This document shows positions 45,413 to 54,377 of a stretch of 64,000 nt of DNA, one piece after another (within the stretch, counting starts at the first letter, position 1; the number at the start of each line of letters is the position of its first letter). Location of the stretch: contig CAVRYN010000002.1 in NCBI GenBank assembly GCA_963725505.1, positions 186,001-250,000 of the forward strand, written 5' to 3'. The DNA comes from Udaeobacter sp963725505. GTDB taxonomy: Bacteria > Verrucomicrobiota > Verrucomicrobiia > Chthoniobacterales > UBA10450. The translations under genes were made by a program, and so were the position numbers. Under the pieces are notes generated by a model. That model worked only from the letters and a program-made list of their open reading frames with translations. It searched no databases and was not told the origin of the DNA.

Positions 45413-46092
45413 AAAAACCATTCCTCAACCGAACTGAAGCAGGCAAGTTTCTAGCGGAAAACCTCAGCGCGTATGTTGATCGCAATGACGTGTTTGTTCT
45501 GGGGCTCCCGCGTGGCGGCGTACCAGTCGGTATCGAGGTGGCGAAGCGACTGAAGGCGCCGCTGGACGTGTTCGTTGTGCGCAAGCTCGGTCTTCCCGAT
45601 CACTTGGAACTGACGATGGGCGCGATTGCCACCGGGGGCGTGCGCGTGACCAATCGCGATGTGGTCGAAGGCTGGCAAATTCCAGAGATGGTCATCGACG
45701 CTGTCGCCGCACAGGAACAGGAAGAACTTGTCCGCCGCGAACGCGTATATCGCGGCGATTTTCCGCCGCACGAAGTTAAAGGAAAAACCGTTATCCTGGT
45801 GGATGACGGCATCGCGACCGGTTCGACCATGCTCGCGGCAGTTGTGGCGCTTAGGCAATTGGAGGCAGGCCGTGTCGTCGCCGCAGCGCCAGTCATAGCC
45901 GGATCGACCTACGATCGAATCCGGCGAGCAGCTGACGATGTGGCAGCCGTAATCGTGCCGGAGGAATTTTATAGCATAGGCGAATGGTACGAAGATTTTT
46001 CGCTGATCACCGACGAGGAGGTTCACGAGCTTCTTGCACAAGCAAAACTGGCCCAGCCAGTGCCCACGGCGGTGCAGTCCACCGCCAGATGA
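45409..46092 (+). CDS. COG1926-type phosphoribosyltransferase
   Basis: A 227-residue type I phosphoribosyltransferase-like protein. It starts MKKPFLNRTEAGKFLAENL; FVLGLPRGGVPVGIEVAKRL is the N-terminal motif, FVVRKLGLPDHLELTMGAIATGG follows, and the PRPP-binding loop is VILVDDGIATGSTM near residue 130. It ends with VIVPEEFYSIGEWYEDFS. The gene overlaps its neighbours at both ends (ATGA), so it is the second gene of a four-gene operon. Family function unsettled; linked with hypoxia/stress regulons in actinobacteria. Intact paralogue at 56886, broken one at 55385. Confidence 0.85.
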   Translation: MKKPFLNRTEAGKFLAENLSAYVDRNDVFVLGLPRGGVPVGIEVAKRLKAPLDVFVVRKLGLPDHLELTMGAIATGGVRVTNRDVVEGWQIPEMVIDAVAAQEQEELVRRERVYRGDFPPHEVKGKTVILVDDGIATGSTMLAAVVALRQLEAGRVVAAAPVIAGSTYDRIRRAADDVAAVIVPEEFYSIGEWYEDFSLITDEEVHELLAQAKLAQPVPTAVQSTAR

Positions 46093-47123
46093 AATCTATT
46101 TCGATTCGTCACCAGAAACCGGCACGAGACGTAGAGCCAGTTGTTTCCAGCGGTAAACGCCGCCCGCACTCGTCGCGGATTAGTCGAAGGACAAGTGCAA
46201 GCCCCAATGTCGATATCGCTGGGCGGCTGGACGAGGTCGCGAATATTTTCGCCGAGCAAGGCGCGAACCGGTTTCGAGTCCAAGCATACCGACGTGCCGC
46301 AAACGTGCTTCGGCGTTTGTCACGTTCGGTGGCTGACATTTTTCGCGAGCAAGGCATTGAGGGCCTTGAACAAATCTCAGGAATCGGGGCCAGCATTGCG
46401 CGCGCGATTCGCGATATCCTACTGCACGGCCGGCTCGCCATGCTGGATCGCCTGCGCGGAGAAAGCCGCGCGATTGCAATTCTCGCAACAGTGCCGGGAA
46501 TTGGAAAAGTGTACGCGTGGCGTCTGTATGACGATCTCGGGATCGAAACGCTGGAAGAACTCGAAATAGCGGCGCACAATGGCCGGCTCGAACATTATCC
46601 CGGCATCGGCGCTAAGCGTTTGGCCGGCATTCGGGATTCAGTCGCACAACGACTGGGCCGCATCCGCAGAAAATCGGCATCAACTCCAGCAACGTCGGCG
46701 GCGACGCCATCCACGTCGCAAAGACCTTCGGTCTCCGAACTGCTCGACGTGGATCGAGAATATCGCGACAAAGCCGCGGCCGGGACGCTCAAGAAAATCG
46801 CGCCGCGCCGGTTCAATCCGGCAGGTGAGGCATGGCTTCCCATTATGCACACAGCGCGCAACGGGCGACATTATACGGCGCTCTTCTCCAACACGGCGCG
46901 CGCACACGAACTTGGGAAAACGCGCGATTGGGTCGTTCTATTCTGCGATGACGGCGACACAGAGCACCGCTTCACTGTGATCACATCGGAGTTCGGTCCA
47001 CTCGAAGGGCGGCGGATCGTTGCTGGGCGCGAATCAGAGTGCGAGAACGATTACGTGTCGGCAAGCACACGATTCCGACAATCGCCGCATAAAAAGGCAA
47101 TTGAAAGAAATGACTATGACTAA
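46089..47123 (+). CDS. Pol-X-like helix-hairpin-helix protein with unknown C-terminal domain
   Basis: A 344-residue protein. Residues about 40-200 match the 8-kDa and thumb-like helix-hairpin-helix part of DNA polymerase X (VANIFAEQGANRFRVQAYRRAANVL, LEQISGIGASIARAIRDIL, LATVPGIGKVYAWRL, HYPGIGAKRLAGI). There is no palm or nucleotidyltransferase motif. After a Ser/Thr-rich linker (residues 205-220) comes a C-terminal domain of about 110 residues (LKKIAPRRFNPAGEAWLPIMH, DWVVLFCDDGDTEHRFTV). It probably binds gapped or damaged DNA and delivers or senses through the C-terminal part (inference). ATG overlaps the previous stop. Confidence 0.75.
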   Translation: MKSISIRHQKPARDVEPVVSSGKRRPHSSRISRRTSASPNVDIAGRLDEVANIFAEQGANRFRVQAYRRAANVLRRLSRSVADIFREQGIEGLEQISGIGASIARAIRDILLHGRLAMLDRLRGESRAIAILATVPGIGKVYAWRLYDDLGIETLEELEIAAHNGRLEHYPGIGAKRLAGIRDSVAQRLGRIRRKSASTPATSAATPSTSQRPSVSELLDVDREYRDKAAAGTLKKIAPRRFNPAGEAWLPIMHTARNGRHYTALFSNTARAHELGKTRDWVVLFCDDGDTEHRFTVITSEFGPLEGRRIVAGRESECENDYVSASTRFRQSPHKKAIERNDYD

Positions 47124-47376
47124 TCCGAACAAAGTTGGGCTGGTCGTCGGCGCGTTAATCGGCGGATGGCACCTGCTTTGGTCTCTGCTGGTTCTGCTCG
47201 GCTGGGCGCAATCGATCATCGATTTCATTTTCTGGGCGCACATGATCAAGCCAGTTTACTTCATCAAACCATTCGATCCGTTGGCTGCGGTTGTCCTCAT
47301 TGTGATCACCGCTGTGATCGGCTATCTCTTTGGTTTTTTCGGCGCGATAATCTGGAACAGACTGCATCGTCAGTAA
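47110..47376 (+). CDS. Small two-helix membrane protein
   Basis: An 88-residue protein with helices near residues 8-40 and 53-80 (VGLVVGALIGGWHLLWSLLVLLG and AVVLIVITAVIGYLFGFFG), joined by a loop with AHMIKPVYFIKPFDP. ATG 47110 overlaps the previous gene by 14 bases. No family function known. Last gene of the hydrolase-phosphoribosyltransferase operon. Confidence 0.75.
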   Translation: MTMTNPNKVGLVVGALIGGWHLLWSLLVLLGWAQSIIDFIFWAHMIKPVYFIKPFDPLAAVVLIVITAVIGYLFGFFGAIIWNRLHRQ

Positions 47377-47403
47377 GACGGGGCGCGAAACCGCCCTGGA
47401 GGC

Positions 47404-47426
47404 AAGAATTGGAGAATTCTTCGCAA
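47404..47426 (+). promoter_or_regulatory. Perfect palindrome AAGAATT-N4-AATTCTT followed by CGCAA
   Basis: A 7-base perfect inverted repeat around GGAG (47404-47421), then CGCAA. The TTGGA-N8-CGCAA register of the general site is also there. The last base is 60 before the ATG at 47486, the same as at 57602 before the CBS gene (60). Confidence 0.5.
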
Positions 47427-47485
47427 AATCCGGGGAGCGTTGTATAAGCGGGACAGTTCTATTTGTCCCAGAAGAAGAAGGACAC

Positions 47486-47932
47486 ATGAAGACGTCGTTG
47501 AGGGCTTCATTAGAGGGACGCTCAAGTGGCAACTCACCAAACGTGACTGAACAGGTCGCGTTCAGGTTGCACGATCTGGAAATCACGTCAAAAGCGCTCG
47601 TGATGCATTTTTTTGAGGAGAAGACGGTGATCCCGTTGAAAGAGATCGCGTCGTACGATTTGAAGTGGTGTTTGCACGATCCGATTTTCGCTAAGAAATA
47701 CTGGTTTCTTGTATTAAAGGTTGGTCTTAAGAACGGCGAGGAAGAATCGGGTCCAATCGCTGCAGCGAAGTTCAACTACAGCGATGACAAGCGCGAGTTG
47801 CGGCAACACATCGAAAGCAAAATTGCGAATGCGATAAACCTAGCGCTCTCGTCGCGCGGCGCTATTCCGCAAAAAAGAGTCGGTCTCAGTAAGACCGGGC
47901 GGGCTTGGCCGCGCTTGTTGGCCCCAAATTAA
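47486..47932 (+). CDS. Conserved-looking protein of unknown function
   Basis: A 148-residue cytoplasmic-looking protein without signal or membrane segment. It has a beta-rich part (AFRLHDLEITSKALVMHFFEEKTVIPLKEIASYDL) reminiscent of a PH-like or small-barrel fold, followed by a helical end. ATG 47486 has AAGAAGAAGGA before it. It precedes the ABC exporter genes by four bases, so they may be co-transcribed. I do not recognise the family; the PH-like idea is weak. Confidence 0.55.
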   Translation: MKTSLRASLEGRSSGNSPNVTEQVAFRLHDLEITSKALVMHFFEEKTVIPLKEIASYDLKWCLHDPIFAKKYWFLVLKVGLKNGEEESGPIAAAKFNYSDDKRELRQHIESKIANAINLALSSRGAIPQKRVGLSKTGRAWPRLLAPN

Positions 47933-47936
47933 AATC

Positions 47937-49092
47937 ATGAATTTTATCGCAATCAAAATGCTGCTCGGCGACCGGGCGAAATACATTGGAATCGTCATTG
48001 GCCTGACGTTTGCCTCGTTTCTCGTGACGTGGCCGTCGGCTCTTTTTACCGGAGTGATGAGCCGCTCGTTTAGTTTTCTGACCGACGTGGGGTTGCCAGA
48101 CATATGGGTTGTCGATCCGCAGGTGCAATACATCGAAGACGTCAAGCCGCTCCGGGACACGGAAGTGCTTCGCGTCCGTGGAACGGAAGGCGTCGAATGG
48201 GCGGTCGGTTTGTACAAAGGCATGCTTCGCGCCCGCATGGACGATGGCACATTTCAAAACTGCACCGTGGTCGGTCTGGATGATGCGACATTAATCGGCG
48301 GTCCGCCCAAAATGATCGCCGGACAACTCGTCGACTTGCGGCAAGCAGACTCGGTCATTGTCGATGAAGCTGGCGCGCGCGGAAAACTGGCAAGGCGACT
48401 GCCGGACGGACGGCGCATTCCGTTGAAATTAGGCGACACTCTCGAATTGAACGATCACCGTTGTGTAGTCGTCGGTATCTGCCGTATCACGCAGACTTTT
48501 CAAAACGTCCCAGTTCTTTATACCACGTATTCCCACGCAACGACGATTGCTCCACAGGAACGCAAGCTACTGTCTTTCGTTGTGGCAAAGGTCAAACCCG
48601 GGACAGACGTTCAGACTCTGTGCGGGCGCATCGGTGCCCTCGGTCTGAAAGCTTACACGCCCGCTGAATTCAAGAAGCTGACCTTCTGGTACTTTCTAAA
48701 ATATACTGGCATGCCTATCAACTTCCTGACGGTGGTTACCCTCGGTTTCATCGTGGGAGTGGCGATTTCCGGCATGACCTTTTACAATTTCACTCTCGAT
48801 AACCTGCGTTATTTCGGGACGCTCAAGGCGATGGGCACGACCAATCGCAAATTGCTGCGCATGATTTCACTTCAGGCGGCGACAGTTGGAGCGGTCGGCT
48901 ACGGGTTGGGCGTGGGCGCCGCGTCCGCCTGGGGCGGACTTCTGAGCGGGCGCACGCAGATCGCATTCAAATTGCCATGGCAACTGCTTGTTCATCAGCG
49001 CCGTGGCGGTGCTGGTCATATGCGTGGGCGCAGCCGCCGTGAGTATTCGCAAGGTAATGAAACTGGAACCCGCGATGGTCTTCCGCAGCTAG
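47937..49092 (+). CDS. ABC transporter permease, FtsX/DevC type (one frameshift)
   Basis: N-terminal helix (IGIVIGLTFASFLVTWPSALF), a periplasmic domain of about 220 residues, and three C-terminal helices (LTVVTLGFIVGVAISGMTFYNF, then ATVGAVGYGLGVGAASAWGG). Near 48990 the frame changes; the other frame supplies the last helix (FISAVAVLVICVGAAAVSIRKV) and MKLEPAMVFRS with stop at 49092, the usual end of FtsX-like permeases. With the ATPase and the adaptor that follow it forms a DevBCA/MacB-like exporter. Confidence 0.75.
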
Positions 49093-49100
49093 GGAAACTT

Positions 49101-49872
49101 ATGATTGTGGATCCTATACTCGCCACGGACGTGGGAGTTGCGCCTGACCAAATCGCGACACGAGCATCTGTCCGTTGCACTAACGTGACCAAAACTTACG
49201 GGACCGGAACCACTGCGGTTCGCGCCTTGCGCGGCGTCAATCTGGAAGTCCGCACCGGCGAACTAATGATGCTGGTCGGCCCGTCAGGATGCGGAAAAAC
49301 AACGCTCATCTCCGTTATCGCGGGCGTGCTCAGCCGCGACGGCGGCGATTGTTCGGTTCTCGACCACGATTACGCACGAATGTCGGCCGACAACACCACG
49401 CGGTTTCGCGGCCAAAACATCGGCTTTGTCTTTCAAGCCTGGAATTTGATCCCTGCGCTCACCGCCGTCGAGAATGTGGCTGTTCCGCTCATCATCAACG
49501 GTACCGAGCCGGCGCTCGGCGGTCCAACGCGCCTCGGAAATGTTGCGCAAAGTCGAATTTGACGATCGAATGATGCAGTCGTTTCCGCCTGATCTTTCCG
49601 GCGGCCAGCAACAGCGCGTCGCCATCGCGCGTTCGCTGATTCACAACCCGCGGCTAATTGTCTGCGACGAACCAACCAGCGCGCTCGATAGCGAGACCGG
49701 TCGAAAAGTAATGGAACTGATGCGGACACTCGCCGTTGGAGAAGATCGCGCGCTTTTCGTCGTCACCCATGACGCACGCATTTTCGATTTCGCCGATCGC
49801 ATCGCGCAGATGGATGACGGCGTCATCACTCGCGTGCTTGACTCACCAGAAGAAATGCAAACCCAATCCTGA
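49101..49872 (+). CDS. ABC transporter ATP-binding protein, DevA/LolD type (one frameshift)
   Basis: First frame: YGTGTTAVRALRGVNLEV, Walker A VGPSGCGKTTL, and Q-loop FVFQAWNLIPALTAVENV. Near 49520 the frame changes and continues with signature LSGGQQQRVAIARSL, Walker B LIVCDEPTSALD and VVTHDARIF. About 256 residues when repaired. Start ATG 49101 follows the permease stop by eight bases. Energises the exporter encoded by its neighbours. Confidence 0.8.
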
Positions 49873-49877
49873 AGCCT

Positions 49878-50829
49878 ATGTTTCGAAAATACATTCTACC
49901 ACTCATCGCACTAGCTAGGCATTTTGCCTGGCGATCCTGATCGCGTCGCGAGCGAACAAAACGTTCCCGCCAGCTCCGCCCGTATCGGCGGCGCCGCAGC
50001 CGCCTTATCGCAGCTTCGTAGCAGGCGCGGGAATCATTGAAGCGAACACGGAAAACATCGCCATCGGCACGCAGATCGCCGGGATTGTCTCGAAGATCTA
50101 TGTGCAGATCGGAAGTCGCGTAAAAGCGGGCGATCCGCTTTTCACAATCGACGACCGTGCGCAGCGCGCGTTGGTCGCGGTCAGAACCGCTGCGGTCCAG
50201 GTAGCCGAAGCGCAACTGGCGCATGCGAAATACGAGCTGGGACTTGGTGAAGGTCTCACGGAAAAGCGCGTTCTCAGTCTGGAAGACCGCGAGACGCGCC
50301 GTTATAACGCCGCAGAGCGGCGGAAACGCAGCTTGCGCAAGCGAAAGCGGAGTTGGAAGCGGCGAAGACCGATCTCGATCGGTTGACCGTGCGCGCGTCG
50401 GTTGATGGCCAGGTGATGCAATTGAAAGTTCACCTGGGCGAATTTGCTCCGGCGGGTGTCTCGTCTCAGCCGCTGATTTTGCTCGGCGGCGTCGAGCCCA
50501 TGCACGTGCGAGTAAATGTGGATGAGAACGACGCCTGGCGAGTGCGCGCCAATGCGGACGGCGATCGGATTTCTTCGTGGCAACAATCAAATCAAAACGC
50601 CGCTGCACTTCGTTTGCTTCGAGCCATACGTGGTGCCCAAAGTCTCGTTACCGGCGATAGCACCGAGCGCGTGGATACCAGAGTCTTGCAAATCATCTAC
50701 AGCTTCGAGCGCGGCAATCTGCCGATTTACGTCGGTCAACAAATGGATGTTTACATCGACGCGTCGCCGGAGGAGCGAAGCCGGGAGCTTCCTTCGGCCG
50801 GCGCGCCCTCATTGTCATCATCGCGTTGA
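49878..50829 (+). pseudogene. HlyD-type membrane fusion protein of ABC exporter, several frameshifts
   Basis: Starts MFRKYILPLIALA (signal anchor), then changes frame near 49920. The fragments give FVAGAGIIEANTENIAIGTQ, GIVSKIYVQIGSRVKAGDPL (lipoyl-like half), a helical hairpin with YELGLGEGLTEKRVL, another frame change near 50310, then LTVRASVDGQVMQLKVHLGE and PMHVRVNVDENDAWRVRANA. Two more changes occur near 50565 and 50640, ending IYSFERGNLPIYVGQQMDVYI. Order and content are those of HlyD/DevB adaptors. No in-frame nonsense codon is needed to explain the breaks, so sequence error is possible. Confidence 0.7.
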
Positions 50830-50868
50830 GCATCTGTGTCCTCGCATAAGACGAGGGGTGGTTTTGGC

Positions 50869-51861
50869 ATGCAACGACAGCTAAGCCCAGTCCTCCGCTC
50901 GATCGCGGTCTTCGGCCTTTTCGCGGTGGCGCATGTGTCCATCTCAGCGCAGCATCACATCGGAAAGTTACCTCCCGGAGAGTTCTTTTGGGAACCGGAG
51001 CTTGCGCCAAGCGGCCCGCTGGTCATGATCATCAGCTTAACAGACCAAACTCTGAGTGCGTATCGCAACGGGATTCGCATCGCGTACTCGAGCATCAGCA
51101 CCGGCGTGAAAGGACGTAGCACGCCGACCGGTGTCTTCACGATTTTAGAAAAAGAGGTAACCCACTTTTCCAATAAGTATCACCACGCGCCGATGCCGTA
51201 CATGCAGCGACTGACGTGGGAAGGTGTGGCTCTGCATGGCGGAGATCTCCCTGGTTATCCGGCGAGTCACGGCTGTATTCGGCTGCCGCGCGAATTTGCC
51301 AAAAGACTTTATTCGGTTACGACGCGCGGCGCGACGGTGATCGTCGTGGATGAAAAGCATCCGCAGCCGAGCATTGCCACACAAGCGGGGTTTTTACTGG
51401 CCAACGCGGATTCAGAGCCCGATATCTCCCATCCGGTTGAAACCGAATTCGAATGGAATCCGGAACGAAGCGCGCAGGGACCTATCACAATTTTGGCAAG
51501 CGGCGCGGACGAGACTGTTTACGTGTACCGCAACGGTATTCTGATTGGACGCGCCGCGTTTGAGATTGACAATCCGCAGCAGCCACTCGGGGGCCACGCC
51601 TTCACGATGTTAGAAGGCTTTGCAGAGATGCCGAGCACATTCGTGCCTGGCCGGCCCGCGCACCGCTGGATGGCGGTGAGAACGGAAGGTAACACCACGC
51701 TTGAAGATCTCGGGCGCCGCGTGCGCGTCTCCCCATCGTTCGCCGAGAAAGTTTACGCCACCGTTTCTCCCGGTACCACGATTGTGGTGACGGATGCTCC
51801 GGCGTTGCGCCCTTCCCCATCAGCTCATGCCGTTTTTCTGATGGAGGCTGCAAAGAAATAA
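50869..51861 (+). CDS. L,D-transpeptidase with a second degenerate catalytic domain
   Basis: A 330-residue secreted protein (signal peptide to about residue 26). The first domain (residues about 45-165) is a YkuD L,D-transpeptidase with VALHGGDLPGYPASHGCIRLP, holding the catalytic His and Cys. The second domain (about 200-320) repeats the fold (TVYVYRNGILIGRAAFEID; compare LSAYRNGIRIAYSSIS) but the SHGC motif is absent, so it is probably inactive. L,D-transpeptidases make 3-3 peptidoglycan cross-links or attach lipoproteins, often in stationary phase. ATG 50869 with GAGGGG upstream is preferred over the GTG at 50836. Confidence 0.85.
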   Translation: MQRQLSPVLRSIAVFGLFAVAHVSISAQHHIGKLPPGEFFWEPELAPSGPLVMIISLTDQTLSAYRNGIRIAYSSISTGVKGRSTPTGVFTILEKEVTHFSNKYHHAPMPYMQRLTWEGVALHGGDLPGYPASHGCIRLPREFAKRLYSVTTRGATVIVVDEKHPQPSIATQAGFLLANADSEPDISHPVETEFEWNPERSAQGPITILASGADETVYVYRNGILIGRAAFEIDNPQQPLGGHAFTMLEGFAEMPSTFVPGRPAHRWMAVRTEGNTTLEDLGRRVRVSPSFAEKVYATVSPGTTIVVTDAPALRPSPSAHAVFLMEAAKK

Positions 51862-51883
51862 CAGGCAGAGCCGAGGCTAGAAA

Positions 51884-51901
51884 CTGCGCAGTCGTCTGCA
51901 A
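51884..51901 (+). promoter_or_regulatory. YTGCR-N8-YGCAA site before tandem Usp gene
   Basis: CTGCG, eight bases (CAGTCGTC), TGCAA; ends 65 bases before the ATG at 51966. Fits the pattern exactly. Confidence 0.45.
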
Positions 51902-51965
51902 GAAACGAGTTGCCTTTCGCAAACAATGACAAGCTAATCTTTGCGGAAGAGTTTATTTTGCAGTC

Positions 51966-53073
51966 ATGAAAAAACTGAGCATTCGAAATATTCTGGTCCC
52001 TATCGATTTCTCGACGATATCGATTCAGACGATCGAGACGGCAAAACGTTTGGGTCACCGATTCGGCGCCAGCATTCATCTCGCGCACGTTCATCACTGG
52101 CAGTATCCTGCCGACTTTATGGGGCCGTTAATAGCCGCCGGAAAGGCGGCGGCCTCGTTGGAAGAACGCAGAAGAGAGGTGTTAACGGAAGAGTTGAAAA
52201 AGGTGGCGCGTGCACGCGGGTTGTCCCCGGTGTGGTCCACCTGCGAGAGGGCGCACCGGTGTTTCGCCAAATCTGCCGGCTTGCGCAGGAAATTCCCGCC
52301 GATCTGATCGTCATGCCCACACATGGCTACACTGGGTTCAGGCACGTTTTCCTTGGAAGCACGGCAGAACGCGTCGTTCAGCATTCGCCCTGTCCGGTGT
52401 TTGTGGTGCGTCCAAGAAAGAGAAAATCGGAGACGGGGCGGACATTTACTCCTCAGACGATTCTTGTGCCGGTAGATTTTTCCAATTCCTCGCGGGAAGG
52501 GCTTCGATACGCGATTCGCTTCGCGAATGAATTTGGGGGCAGGATTATTTTGCTGCACGCCACGTATCTCGGATACGTTTATTCAAGCGAAGCCACTGCC
52601 ATCTACGACATTCCCGCCTTGCAAAAAGCTGCTCGGAAAAATGCCGAGCGCCAAATGCGAGAGCTCGTGCGCACCGCAAACTTCGGAGCCGTAAAATTTG
52701 AGACGGATCTTTACGAAAGGCTCGCCAGTGCTCGATATCTGCGCCTTTGCAAAGGATCGCGATGTCGATCTGATCATTACATCGACGCATGGGCTGACGG
52801 GTTTCGAAACACGTATTGATCGGGAGCATCGCGGAGCAGGTAGTGCGACACGCGCCTTGTTCCGTTTTGGTGGTGCCATCCCATCCACAAATCAGAGCGG
52901 CGAACCTGGCAAAATCAGGCGGCGCCAGGGCAGGCACTCTGCCAAACCGGCAGCAATCGCGGAAATCACCACCAGGTAAGGCGCTCACGAGAAAAGATCG
53001 CAAGCTCGCTGCGCACGCGTTTCCCGAGCGGCGGAAGACAAACAAGTTTCGCGAATCGCATTCCAGCCGATGA
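51966..53073 (+). pseudogene. Tandem universal stress protein, several frameshifts
   Basis: Domain 1 starts IRNILVPIDFSTISIQTIETA; the frame changes near 52225 and continues to THGYTGFRHVFLGSTAERVVQHSPCPVFVV. Domain 2 begins QTILVPVDFSNSSREGLRYAI, changes frame near 52725 (DLIITSTHGLTGF) and again near 52805 (LIGSIAEQVVRHAPCSVLVVPSHP), and has a C-terminal tail of about 50 residues up to 53073. Two full Usp domains can thus be rebuilt. The stop overlaps the start of the following ABC gene. All breaks are frame changes. Confidence 0.75.
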
Positions 53074-53897
53074 CACAGGAATTACTTACTGCTGAACCTC
53101 CAGCGACCTCGACGCAGCACCTTGTCGAGCTGCGCGATATAATAATGGGCTTCGGTGACAAACAAGTGCTCGATCATGTCTCGTTGGTTGTGGCTCCACA
53201 GGAGCGCCTGGTAATCATCGGCCAAAGCGGCGCTGGGAAGACCACGATCCTGCGTTTGATTCTCGGAATCTTGAAACCGAATGCGGGCTCGATCTTCTTT
53301 AAGCAACACGAGGTTTCTCGGATGAACGATCACCAGCTCGAACAAGTCCGGACGCGGATGGGCATGGTGTATCAGGATTCAGCACTGCTGAGCTCGCTCA
53401 CTGTGCGCGAAAATCTGGCGCTTCCGTTGCAAGAGCTGACCGACAAAACGCCCGGCGAGATCGACAAGGTGGTCGATGAAAAGCTGGAGATGGTGGAAAT
53501 GACTGGCGAAGACAAACTGATGCCGTTCGAACTGAGCGGCGGCATGCGCAAGCGCGTCGGTCTGGCGCGGGCGCTGGTGATGGAGCCGGAGCTGATTCTG
53601 TTTGATGAACCAACGCAGGGGCTCGATCCCGTGATCGGCGCATTGATTGACGAACTAATTATCGATCTCACCAAAAGAACGAAAACGACATCAATCATCG
53701 TCACGCATTTGATGGACAGCGCGTTTCATGTGGCCACGCGCATGGCGATGTTGCACCGTGGAAAAATTATCGAACAAGGAACGCCCGAACACATGCGCCA
53801 ATCGAAGAACCCGGTGTTAGTTCAGTTTCTGAGAGGCACCACCAAAGGGCCAATCCTCGAGCGCAGCAAATATCACATGCTATCTCCTGCCGATTAG
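53070..53897 (+). CDS. MlaF-like ABC ATPase (phospholipid/organic solvent transport type)
   Basis: A 275-residue ATPase: Walker A IGQSGAGKTTILRLI, Q-loop MVYQDSALLSSLTVRENLALPL, signature ELSGGMRKRVGLARAL, Walker B ILFDEPTQGLDPV and H-loop VTHLMDSAF. The SALLSSLTVxEN and SGGMRKRV forms are typical of MlaF/Ttg2A ATPases, which with MlaE and MlaD move lipids between membranes. No MlaE or MlaD gene lies nearby, so it is an orphan here; the four-helix protein after it is not a recognised MlaE. Overlaps the Usp gene by four bases. Confidence 0.8.
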   Translation: MTQELLTAEPPATSTQHLVELRDIIMGFGDKQVLDHVSLVVAPQERLVIIGQSGAGKTTILRLILGILKPNAGSIFFKQHEVSRMNDHQLEQVRTRMGMVYQDSALLSSLTVRENLALPLQELTDKTPGEIDKVVDEKLEMVEMTGEDKLMPFELSGGMRKRVGLARALVMEPELILFDEPTQGLDPVIGALIDELIIDLTKRTKTTSIIVTHLMDSAFHVATRMAMLHRGKIIEQGTPEHMRQSKNPVLVQFLRGTTKGPILERSKYHMLSPAD

Positions 53898-53911
53898 AAG
53901 GGGTGCATTTA

Positions 53912-54295
53912 ATGGCCGCTTCCCGCTATCGCCTACATCTCGCCTGGGTTGGGATCGTTTACATTACGGTAGTGGCCACGGTGCTTTATCCCGCGCTTCA
54001 CGAAGGCTTCGATGCCAGGATCACTCTGTGGAATTGTCTTCCACCTACCCTCGGTTTGATCGTGATTAGCACCGCATTGGGTAAATCCAGTCGTCGGATA
54101 GTCGTCTCCGCCGTTTTTGCGCTACTCACCGCAGCTGTGACAACGTTCTTTTCCGCCGCCTGGTTCTTTACTCCGCTCGATCTTGACCCGCACTCTGCGA
54201 CTACGAAGCTGGTCTTTATTTTCGCTCCACTCTTTTCGCTCGGCCTGGCGATAATCGTCTCCGGCGTTGCTTGGATTGTCGCGCGGAGCACGTAA
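53912..54295 (+). CDS. Four-helix membrane protein of unknown function
   Basis: A 127-residue protein with hydrophobic helices near residues 9-28, 43-56, 63-85 and 100-122. ATG 53912 is chosen because AAGGGG precedes it; GTG 53903 is the alternative. It follows the MlaF-like ATPase by 14 bases. No motif recognised; it is too small for MlaE. Confidence 0.65.
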   Translation: MAASRYRLHLAWVGIVYITVVATVLYPALHEGFDARITLWNCLPPTLGLIVISTALGKSSRRIVVSAVFALLTAAVTTFFSAAWFFTPLDLDPHSATTKLVFIFAPLFSLGLAIIVSGVAWIVARST

Positions 54296-54377
54296 CTGCT
54301 GCGCCGCGGCCAAAAAACGACGAGCGTTTAGCAATTCGCGCAGAGCCGTGCGTCTCTGTCCGCCGCAATGTGCTCGC

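Noticed and set aside
53070..54295. Complete Mla lipid transport system
   Set aside because: Only the ATPase resembles Mla; the following four-helix protein is too small for MlaE and no MlaD is present.
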